From positions 1 to 64,000 of the forward strand of contig JAHJBZ010000014.1 of the NCBI GenBank assembly GCA_018813295.1: a stretch of DNA of 64,000 nucleotides. The letters run 5' to 3'. Positions within the stretch are counted from its first letter, which is position 1; each line of letters opens with the position of its first letter. The notes below the pieces were generated by a model. It saw only the letters and a list, made by a program, of their open reading frames with translations. It was not told the DNA's origin and ran no database searches. A program made the translations under genes and the position numbers. Positions 27,287-34,436 of this stretch are shown one piece after another. Source of the stretch: Patescibacteria group bacterium (GTDB lineage: Bacteria; Patescibacteriota; Gracilibacteria; UM-FILTER-43-11).

Positions 27287-27871
27287 ATGAAAATCGTTCC
27301 ATTCCAAGATTTCATCCAGCGCTACTATTCAGGTGAGGAATTTGTAGTTTTTGATACAGAGACCACTGGGCTAAACACATATCACGACGATATTATTGAG
27401 GTTGCCGGTGCTATTTGGCAAAAAGACGGGGAGATTAAGACCTTTGAGGAGTTGGTTTGGACTAATCCCCGTAAAGTAACGGGTGAAGCACAGGCTATTC
27501 ATGGAATTTCGGTGGAAGAAGTTGAGAAAGCCCGTAAACCGGAAGAGGTTTTTGGTGAATTTGTTGAATTTTGTGAAAACAGACCATTGGTTGCACATAA
27601 TATTCGGTTTGATTTTCCAATGCTTAATTCAAATCTGATCAGGAGCGGACTGAAGCCCTACCCCAATGAAGAAGTTATGTGTAGCTATATATATGCCAAA
27701 GAGCAAATGTTGCCGGGTAAGCTAATTGACCTAGCCTCTCATTATAAAGTTAAGACTGATTCAGATAATTTACACCGAGCTATGTATGATGTTAATGTTT
27801 TGATGGAAATTTTGAATAAAGTTATGAAGGAGAATGAACCGGATGATATGCAGTATTCTTTGATCTTATAA
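27287..27871 (+). CDS. DnaQ-like 3'-5' exonuclease
   Basis: 'FVVFDTETTGLNTYHDDIIEVAGA', 'AIHGIS', 'PLVAHNIRFDFPMLN', 'LHRAMYDVNVLMEIL' (Exo I/II/III). Confidence 0.9.
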   Translation: MKIVPFQDFIQRYYSGEEFVVFDTETTGLNTYHDDIIEVAGAIWQKDGEIKTFEELVWTNPRKVTGEAQAIHGISVEEVEKARKPEEVFGEFVEFCENRPLVAHNIRFDFPMLNSNLIRSGLKPYPNEEVMCSYIYAKEQMLPGKLIDLASHYKVKTDSDNLHRAMYDVNVLMEILNKVMKENEPDDMQYSLIL

Positions 27872-27884
27872 ATTTCGCTTACAC

Positions 27885-27977
27885 TGTGGATTCGCCCTAT
27901 CGGGCTGTGGATGCGCTTTGCTGTTGTCATAATGCGTCCACAGCAAAGCTCATCCACAGGCGTTAGCCGAATCCACA
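27885..27977 (+). repeat. Family C leader element C3
   Basis: TGTGGATTCGCCCTATCGGGCTGTGGATGCGC...CATCCACAGGCGTTAGCCGAATCCACA, 13 nt before cutA ATG. Confidence 0.9.
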
Positions 27978-27990
27978 ACGAAGTGAATAT

Positions 27991-28302
27991 ATGAAATTAT
28001 CCCTAGGTTACATCACCACGCCTACCAAAAAAGAAGCCAAGGACATTGTGCTGGAGCTTTTGGAGTCCGGACTTATCGCTTGCGGTAATATTATTTCCGG
28101 AGTGGAGAGTTATTTTGTTTGGGAAGAAGAAATTGCGAAGGCGAATGAATATGTGATTATATTTAAAACACGAACCAGGAATGAGAATAAGATAATTAGA
28201 TTGGTACGCGATATACATTCATACGAATGTCCTTGTGTTGTTTTTATGTCGATTGAAGACGGGAATCCGGAGTTTTTGAAGTGGGTTGAAAAAAATTGCT
28301 GA
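27991..28302 (+). CDS. cutA: Divalent-cation tolerance protein CutA
   Basis: 'YITTPTKKEAKDIVLELLESGLIACGNIISGVESYFVWEEEI...EYVIIFKTR...IHSYECPCVVFMSIEDGNPEFLKWV'. Confidence 0.93.
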   Translation: MKLSLGYITTPTKKEAKDIVLELLESGLIACGNIISGVESYFVWEEEIAKANEYVIIFKTRTRNENKIIRLVRDIHSYECPCVVFMSIEDGNPEFLKWVEKNC

Positions 28303-28338
28303 TTTTTGTTCTCCTTGCCCTCGTGGCAAATTCTTGAT

Positions 28339-28367
28339 TTGTGATTTGGGCAGTTCTGTGGTATAAA
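28339..28367 (+). promoter_or_regulatory. Candidate tmRNA promoter
   Basis: TTGTGA, 17-nt spacer, TATAAA, ~22 nt before the predicted tmRNA 5' end. Confidence 0.45.
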
Positions 28368-28388
28368 GTAACTCGCTCTTTGACATGT

Positions 28389-28809
28389 GGGGATGTATTT
28401 GGTTTTGACATTGATGACTCAAGTCATCTAATCGCAATCCAGGCATCGTGCTGTCTGCCTGCTAATTAGTCCAGCGCAATATAAGTGCAAATACTTATAA
28501 ATCTTTGAGCGCAAGTAAAGCTCCTGCTCGTACTTTTGTACCTGCATTTGCTTATGCTTAAACTCATTACGGTTACCAATTCGTAACCTCGTCCTTCAAA
28601 GCGACACCTGCTGACTTTGTTGGGCGTAATTTAGCATGTTAAGCATTTGTTCCGCATTTGGAGGGATAAATGTCTACAACCTAATCCAAATAAGCGATAG
28701 TGCTTTTGTTTGTCTTTATGCTATCGCCGACAATTTTAAACAAACTATGATTGTAGAAGTTTTTTGACTTCATCTTTGGACCCCGGTTCGACTCCGGGCA
28801 TCTCCACCA
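28389..28809 (+). ncRNA. ssrA: tmRNA (SsrA)
   Basis: 5' GGGGATG pairs with 3' CATCTCC-ACCA; T arm GGACCCCGGTTCGACTCCGGGCATCTCC; in-frame tag at 28487-28561 GCA AAT ACT TAT AAA TCT TTG AGC GCA AGT AAA GCT CCT GCT CGT ACT TTT GTA CCT GCA TTT GCT TAT GCT TAA = ANTYKSLSASKAPARTFVPAFAYA*. Confidence 0.95.
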
Positions 28810-28833
28810 ATAAAAAACACTGTAAAAACTCAC

Positions 28834-28868
28834 CTCGCAGGTTAGAAAACCTACTCTGCGAGTTTTTT
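28834..28868 (+). terminator. Rho-independent terminator after tmRNA
   Basis: CTCGCAG..CTGCGAG stem followed by TTTTTT. Confidence 0.6.
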
Positions 28869-28925
28869 GTTAATTGCAGAGCATGCTTTCCAGCGTGCGA
28901 GGCAATCACCCCACCAAATCACAAA

Positions 28926-29207
28926 TTATACTCCCCGATAATCATCCGGCTCCAAATCGACGGTTTCGCTTTTTTGAAATGGGGAGATAAGGCCTTGGCC
29001 GCCACGTTTTACAACTGCATAGCCACCGGTGATGGTTGCGCCAAGTATTACACCTTCAAGGATTCCTTGGGAATCTGGTTTTTCCGCATAACCGATAATT
29101 GCGCCAATTATGATGGCGAGGGTTGGGCAAAATTTGGATGGAATTCCATATTGTTTAATAGCTTCTGTAATACCGACTATAGCGGCGATTTTATATGTAT
29201 CAGTCAT
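28926..29207 (-). CDS. Small holin-like membrane protein
   Basis: 93 aa, hydrophobic segments 'LAIIIGAIIGYAEKP...GVILGATITGGYAVVKRGGQ', directly downstream of an amidase on the same strand. Confidence 0.5.
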   Translation of the reverse strand: MTDTYKIAAIVGITEAIKQYGIPSKFCPTLAIIIGAIIGYAEKPDSQGILEGVILGATITGGYAVVKRGGQGLISPFQKSETVDLEPDDYRGV

Positions 29208-29276
29208 TTTAATTAATTTACAATTTACAGTTCTAAATTTACAAAAGTTTTAAAATTGTAAATTTAAAATTATAAA

Positions 29277-29990
29277 TTATTGAGATTCGTTTCGAATAAG
29301 TTTATAAAAACGATAGAACTTTACAGCATCTCGAACGTCTTCGGCAGAACGTATTTCGAATAATTGATGTTGTTTTACAAACGCAATAGCCTCAACCGCC
29401 CAGATTGGCACTGTAACCTCTTCGGGTTGTGGTAAATCGGACGGGATTGGGGCGGAGATTTCCTCAATTTCTGACGGGATGGTAGGTATGCGTGGTTTTT
29501 TTCTAAAATTTGCTAATTCTTCAAAAAGCCACTCCTTTGTAATTGCCCAGCCGGGGCAGGATTTTGGTGAAGCGTCTCGGTGGAATAGGACATCTCTGTT
29601 TTCCAGATGTAAATAAAACATCAAAGCTTTAATCGCACCCAGTGCATTGTATTTTGTCTTTCCATCCCACTTATTATCATCATAATCCCCGACGATTTCG
29701 ATGCCGATAGTGCGGTGGTTTAGGCTTCCGGCGTGAATTCCATCTTTTCTCATCGGTGAGAAAAGCCAGATTCCGTCTTCGGCAATAAAAAGATGCGGAC
29801 CTGCGGACCAGCCCTTTCTTTCGTAATAACCTTTTAAGCCGTTTATGGACGCTTGGCCTTGCCACTGCTCTTTTGTAGGCCGCCAGGTGTGATGAATTAC
29901 GAGTTTATTGGCAGGCTCAGTGCCAAAGTTGTAGGACCGGATGTAATCCTCGAACTCATGCAAACCTAATTTTCGATTTATGATATCCAT
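29277..29990 (-). CDS. N-acetylmuramoyl-L-alanine amidase (amidase_2, endolysin-like)
   Basis: 'KLVIHHTWRPTKEQWQGQASINGLKGYYERKGWSAGPHLFIAEDGIWLFSPMRKDGIHAGSLNHRTIGIEIVGDYDD...LFHRDASPKSCPGWAI'; no signal peptide. Confidence 0.85.
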   Translation of the reverse strand: MDIINRKLGLHEFEDYIRSYNFGTEPANKLVIHHTWRPTKEQWQGQASINGLKGYYERKGWSAGPHLFIAEDGIWLFSPMRKDGIHAGSLNHRTIGIEIVGDYDDNKWDGKTKYNALGAIKALMFYLHLENRDVLFHRDASPKSCPGWAITKEWLFEELANFRKKPRIPTIPSEIEEISAPIPSDLPQPEEVTVPIWAVEAIAFVKQHQLFEIRSAEDVRDAVKFYRFYKLIRNESQ

Positions 29991-30064
29991 ACTTTTTTGA
30001 TAAGAGATAATCTTACTTTATTAGATGCTGAATTGCAATTCCAAGTTGCGATAATTACCAATCT

Positions 30065-30272
30065 CCAAATCCCAAATTCCAAATAAATTCAAATGTTCAA
30101 TGTTCAAATTACAAACATGATATAGAATTGCAATAATTAAATAAAACCAATCTGTAGAGACGCGCCATGGCGCGTCTCTACGTGGTTTGGTAATATAATT
30201 TGTTGTTATTCTAGTTACTTTTTTGATCATTGTAATTTGGTTATTGAACATTGTTTGGAATTTGGGATTTGA
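30065..30272. repeat. Long AT-rich inverted repeat, same family as 6065-6227
   Basis: CCAAATCCCAAATTCCAAA / TTTGGAATTTGGGATTTGA arms, with E1 hairpin nested inside. Confidence 0.8.
30154..30181. repeat. Family E palindrome E1
   Basis: GTAGAGACGCGCCATGGCGCGTCTCTAC nested inside an AT-rich inverted repeat. Confidence 0.85.
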
Positions 30273-30325
30273 GATTTGGGATTTTAATAATAGAATGATA
30301 AATGTTAAATGATAATTATATTATT

Positions 30326-30832
30326 ATGCTTACATGGCTTAAAAAATTATTTCACAAGGAAAAAACTTCTAAAAAGGAGAAGCAGATATCTGCAGTGGTT
30401 TTCTTTGTTTATATATTTGGTTTGGGCTGGCTTGGGCCAAAGCCTGATTCTTTTTATGATGCTTTGATTAAACCAACTGCAACCCCACCGGACATTGTTT
30501 TCCCTATAGTTTGGTTTATTCTTTTCGCACTTATTGGACTTTCTGGGTATTACGTATGGAATCATTATCAATCTGAATTAAAACGCAGAATATTTACCTT
30601 TTTATATGCAATTAATGGAGTGTTGGTATTTCTTTGGTCTTATGTTTTCTTTGGTTTGCATGATATTGCCGGCGCACTTTACGTTATTATCGGCATAATA
30701 GTTGTGGCAGAACTTATGATAGTTACTGCATTTGGGAATCATGAAAAAGCTGCCTATATGCTTTTGCCATATTTAGCATGGGTGCTTTTTGCAACCTATT
30801 TGAATACGACTATTATTGCTTTGAATGCTTAA
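30326..30832 (+). CDS. tspO: TspO/MBR-family membrane protein
   Basis: Five TM helices, 'WLGPKPDSFYDALIKPTATPPDIVFPIVWFILFALIGLSGY' and 'LPYLAWVLFATYLNTTI'; internal ATG at 30326 preferred over 30302. Confidence 0.85.
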   Translation: MLTWLKKLFHKEKTSKKEKQISAVVFFVYIFGLGWLGPKPDSFYDALIKPTATPPDIVFPIVWFILFALIGLSGYYVWNHYQSELKRRIFTFLYAINGVLVFLWSYVFFGLHDIAGALYVIIGIIVVAELMIVTAFGNHEKAAYMLLPYLAWVLFATYLNTTIIALNA

Positions 30833-30837
30833 AAACT

Positions 30838-30926
30838 CTGATCTGGCTCTCCCGCTTAGCGGGACACCTGGAGTCAGATCAGTCTGTCATGCTGACTCCA
30901 CGTATAACATGGAGCCAGCATGACAG
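30838..30926. repeat. Family F double hairpin F1
   Basis: CTGATCTGGCTC..GAGTCAGATCAG then CTGTCATGCTGACTCCACGTATAACATGGAGCCAGCATGACAG. Confidence 0.8.
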
Positions 30927-30945
30927 TTCGGTTATGAAGACTGGA

Positions 30946-31191
30946 TTAGCTAATTTTGTTGTAAATCCAAGCCATTAGGAATAATCCAATGAAGCCATCG
31001 ACGAAGCCCCAAACAGCACCATACAAGGCTCCTAGCCATGTGGATTCAACTCCAATGTAAAGACTTCCCATTACATCGAGAAAAGCACCTCCCCAGTTAG
31101 CATACATGGAAGCGATAACCACAAGAGCTATTGCAAGTCCCCATATAATTCCAAATGAGAGACCAAGTGCAGTTGCATTGAGTTTGTTCAT
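30946..31191 (-). CDS. Small membrane protein (bacteriophage-holin-like annotation class)
   Basis: 81 aa 'MNKLNATALGLSFGIIWGLAIALVVIASMYANWGGAFLDVMGSLYIGVESTWLGALYGAVWGFVDGFIGLFLMAWIYNKIS'. Confidence 0.6.
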   Translation of the reverse strand: MNKLNATALGLSFGIIWGLAIALVVIASMYANWGGAFLDVMGSLYIGVESTWLGALYGAVWGFVDGFIGLFLMAWIYNKIS

Positions 31192-31312
31192 ACGAAAAAA
31201 GAAATTATGAAATAATGATTATTTGAGTACTCGTAGCAATCCCGACAAATTCGGGAGCAGCGAGAGGATTTTATTTTTGTTAAAATGTATTTGTTAGCTA
31301 CAGTATAACAAA

Positions 31313-32014
31313 ATGAAACGTGAAATTAAAATCTTCGGCAAGACTGTGATGCTTAATATGAGAAATGATGGAGATTTTGCGATTGCGAATGAACTTTTTT
31401 TAGATCATCAGTATAAGTTTTGCGATAAGGCTATTAAGGACGCGAAGGATTGCGTAATTGATATCGGTGGGCATCTTGGGTTTTTTAGCATGTATGCATC
31501 ACTGCTTAATTCGGACGTGCCGATTTATACATTTGAGCCGCATGTTGGTAATTATGAAATTCTGAAACAGAATTTAAAGGATAATCGGATTAAGAATGTT
31601 CAACCCAAACAACTCGCTGTGAGTGATAAGGTTGGCCAGACGGAATTGCAAATTTCAAAAGAGGATTTAAATCATTCCATCACCTATGCAATTGAGGCGA
31701 CAGGAGAGGTGCAAATGGTGCAGACGACAACTTTGGAGAGAATCTTTCAGAAAAACAATATTGGACATTGTGACCTAGTAAAAATCGATTGTGAAGGGGC
31801 TGAATTTGCGCTTATTTATGCCACTCCTGATGAAATCTTGGACAGGGTGTCAAATATATTTTTGGAGTATCATGACTGGGTAAATGGGCAAAATAGTGAT
31901 GAATTGAAACGGTTTTTGGAGGGGAAAGGATTTAAGGTGGAGAAATATCCGAATGGAAAGATTAAGGAGTTGGGGTTTTTGTGGTGTTATAAATGTCTGA
32001 ACCATGATTTATAG
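31313..32014 (+). CDS. FkbM-family methyltransferase
   Basis: 'KDCVIDIGGHLGFFSMYASLL...YTFEPHVGNYEILKQNLKDN...LVKIDCEGAEFALIYATPDEIL'. Confidence 0.88.
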   Translation: MKREIKIFGKTVMLNMRNDGDFAIANELFLDHQYKFCDKAIKDAKDCVIDIGGHLGFFSMYASLLNSDVPIYTFEPHVGNYEILKQNLKDNRIKNVQPKQLAVSDKVGQTELQISKEDLNHSITYAIEATGEVQMVQTTTLERIFQKNNIGHCDLVKIDCEGAEFALIYATPDEILDRVSNIFLEYHDWVNGQNSDELKRFLEGKGFKVEKYPNGKIKELGFLWCYKCLNHDL

Positions 32015-32118
32015 GATTTTCTTGATTACATGATTTTTTTACCCCACAAGCCCGCAGGCGAGGATAGCTATCCTCGCTTACGAATGTAGGGATTATGATG
32101 GAAATCAAGGTTCAGACA
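31994..32118. repeat. Family B MITE-like element B3
   Basis: TGTCTGAACCATGATTTATAGG ... GAAATCAAGGTTCAGACA; internal GCGAGGATAGCTATCCTCGC. Confidence 0.85.
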
Positions 32119-32169
32119 GGTGAGTCATTGTGTGGAATGAGCCTGAGGTATTCTGTATAATAAATACCG

Positions 32170-33507
32170 ATGGAACAAACCGCTATTCAAATCGTCAAAA
32201 CATTTCAAGATGCCGGGCATGAGGCATATTTTGCTGGTGGAAGCGTTAGGGATATGCTTATGGGAAATGACCCGCAAGATTATGATATTGCAACCTCCGC
32301 AAAGCCTGATGAGATTGAGAAGGTGATTGATGGAATGCATCTTGAATCCAAAACCGTTCCAATTGGTAAGCAATTTGGAGTGATTTTGGGCATTGTAAAT
32401 GGTCATCATTTTGAAATTGCAACATTTAGATCGGACAGTAGTTATTCGGACGGGAGACGGCCGGATGCTGTGCTTTTTACATCCGCAAAGGAGGATGCAG
32501 TGAGGAGGGATTTTACCATGAACGCTCTTTTTTATGACCCGATAAAGAAAAAGGTTATAGATTTTGTGAAAGGGCAGGACGATATTCAAAATAAGAAGAT
32601 TAGATTTATAGGAGAAGCACATGAACGGATTAAGGAGGATCATTTGAGACTTCTTAGGGCCATTCGTTTTAAGAATAATTTTGAATTTGAATATGGTACC
32701 AGGACCAAAGGGGCTATTAAGGAGCTTGCGCATTTGGTTAAGGGTGTTTCGAGTGAGAGAATTCAGGATGAGTTAACAAAAATACTCCTTCATCCAAATC
32801 GCGCACATGCCATGAGGGAGATTGATAAATTTGAAATGCTGGAGCATCTTCTGCCGGAACTTGCGGAGTGTAAAAATGTTAAACAGCCAACTGAATTTCA
32901 TCAGGAAGGAGGAGTTTTGACGCATGTTCTTAAATCTCTTCATGACATGCCAAAGGAGTGGGTTACAAAGGAGCTAGCTTGGGCAATATTGCTTCATGAC
33001 ATTGGGAAACCAGCGACGTATGAGGAAAAACCTGACCGTATTCATTTTGATGGTCATGCAGAATTATCTGCGAAAATAGCGGTTAAGTTACTCCGGCGTT
33101 TGAAGTTTTCAAAAGCTGAAATTACAAAAATCGCATGGATGATTGATCATCATATGACGGTTGGTTTTATACCGGAAATGAGACGAGCACATCAAGTGGG
33201 ACTGTTTCTGCATCCTTGGTTTGAGGACTTGATGCAACTGCATTATTGCGATGAGCATGGAACTCATCCGGTTGACCTTTCGCTGTATGAAAATGTGATG
33301 GCAGCTTACAGGGAATTTAAAGACGAGAAACTTCTAGAAGATCATTTTAAACCAAAGCTGACCGGTGACGATTTAATGAAAGAGTTTAAATTAGAACCCG
33401 GGCCGCAAATCAAACAGATTCTTGATGAAATTAGGGAGGAAAGAATTGAGGGTACGATAAAAACGAAGGCGGATGAGAGGAAGTTTGTTAAGGACTACCT
33501 TAAGTAA
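32170..33507 (+). CDS. cca: CCA tRNA nucleotidyltransferase with HD domain
   Basis: 'AYFAGGSVRDMLMGNDPQDYDIATSAKPDEI', 'RRDFTMNALFYDP', 'EDHLRLLRAIRFKNNF', HD 'LAWAILLHDIGKP'. Confidence 0.95.
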   Translation: MEQTAIQIVKTFQDAGHEAYFAGGSVRDMLMGNDPQDYDIATSAKPDEIEKVIDGMHLESKTVPIGKQFGVILGIVNGHHFEIATFRSDSSYSDGRRPDAVLFTSAKEDAVRRDFTMNALFYDPIKKKVIDFVKGQDDIQNKKIRFIGEAHERIKEDHLRLLRAIRFKNNFEFEYGTRTKGAIKELAHLVKGVSSERIQDELTKILLHPNRAHAMREIDKFEMLEHLLPELAECKNVKQPTEFHQEGGVLTHVLKSLHDMPKEWVTKELAWAILLHDIGKPATYEEKPDRIHFDGHAELSAKIAVKLLRRLKFSKAEITKIAWMIDHHMTVGFIPEMRRAHQVGLFLHPWFEDLMQLHYCDEHGTHPVDLSLYENVMAAYREFKDEKLLEDHFKPKLTGDDLMKEFKLEPGPQIKQILDEIREERIEGTIKTKADERKFVKDYLK

Positions 33508-33550
33508 TTTTTCATTTTTCAATTTTCAATTAAATGTTAAATGAAAAATG

Positions 33551-33874
33551 TTATTCTCCCTTTCTATACTCTGCCAACACAGCCTCAATTCTCTCTCTTT
33601 GTTTTATAGCCAGATACTTATCATAATATTTACTTGCCTCAGTAAGCTGATCGGCCTCACGTAATGCATGTGAAATATCTAGGAGTAAAATAGCATTATC
33701 AGGATTTTCTTTTGAAGCTTGTCTAAAAGTTTGTAGAGCTAATTCAATTCTTCCGCATACCAAGTCACCCACTCCAAAATGGAACATTGGAATTGTTGTT
33801 GTTATTTCGTGCGTGTCAGGATCGTAAGTATTGTTAGTATCAGCAGATTGTGAAAGAGTGCGAGGGCTATTCAT
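33551..33874 (-). CDS. TPR-like small protein
   Basis: 'HFGVGDLVCGRIELALQTFRQASKENPDNAILLLDISHALREADQLTEASKYYDKYLAI'. Confidence 0.6.
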   Translation of the reverse strand: MNSPRTLSQSADTNNTYDPDTHEITTTIPMFHFGVGDLVCGRIELALQTFRQASKENPDNAILLLDISHALREADQLTEASKYYDKYLAIKQRERIEAVLAEYRKGE

Positions 33875-33912
33875 AATTTTTTAAATAATTACAAAAGGCA
33901 TTTTAACATAAT

Positions 33913-34227
33913 TTAATGAGATGTTCTTTTTCTGCGGAATCCGGCTAAATATACTTGCATTCTTGATATTAAAGCTATGTCAGCCTCGGATAATATTTCC
34001 TCTCCAGTTTCTAATAGTTCCTCGAATAATGCTATTGCGTCATTCGAACGACCAAGTACTGTTAGGCAGCACATTAAATTATGACGAGCCAGTATATTGC
34101 CCGGATCCATTTCAAGTACTTTTTTTAATAATGGCAAAGCTTCGCTAAGTCTGCCTGACAAATAATGAGCTATCGCCTCATCATGAAGATCATATACCGT
34201 TGGTGTATCTGGCTTTTTATTGGGCAT
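33913..34227 (-). CDS. Tetratricopeptide-repeat small protein
   Basis: 'DEAIAHYLSGRLSEALPLLKKVLEMDPGNILARHNLMCCLTVLGRSNDAIALFEELLE'. Confidence 0.7.
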   Translation of the reverse strand: MPNKKPDTPTVYDLHDEAIAHYLSGRLSEALPLLKKVLEMDPGNILARHNLMCCLTVLGRSNDAIALFEELLETGEEILSEADIALISRMQVYLAGFRRKRTSH

Positions 34228-34297
34228 AAAAAGAAATTAGGAGGGTATTTTGGTTGGGTATTTTAACATAAAATCATATAGCTATAAACTATTAGTG

Positions 34298-34374
34298 ATT
34301 CCCGACGGAGCTCCGTTGAGCGGGAGTCGGCGGCCGTCAGATGAGGAACCCCCGCTAAGCGGGGCTCCCTCAGA
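34298..34374. repeat. Family D element D2
   Basis: ATTCCCGACGGAGCTCCGTTGAGCGGGAGTCGGCGG...GAGGAACCCCCGCTAAGCGGGGCTCCCTCAGA. Confidence 0.85.
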
Positions 34375-34436
34375 AGCCAATTGTCCACACAACAAAAATT
34401 ATGCTATTCTGATGTCCGCTTTAAAGATCTTTTTTG

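Noticed and set aside
28219-29216. ORFs 28219..28446 (-) and 28764..29216 (+)
   Set aside because: Overlap the tmRNA, cutA and the holin-like gene; shadow ORFs
32125-32733. 202-aa minus-strand ORF opposite cca
   Set aside because: Fully antisense to a clear CCA-adding enzyme; no recognisable motifs
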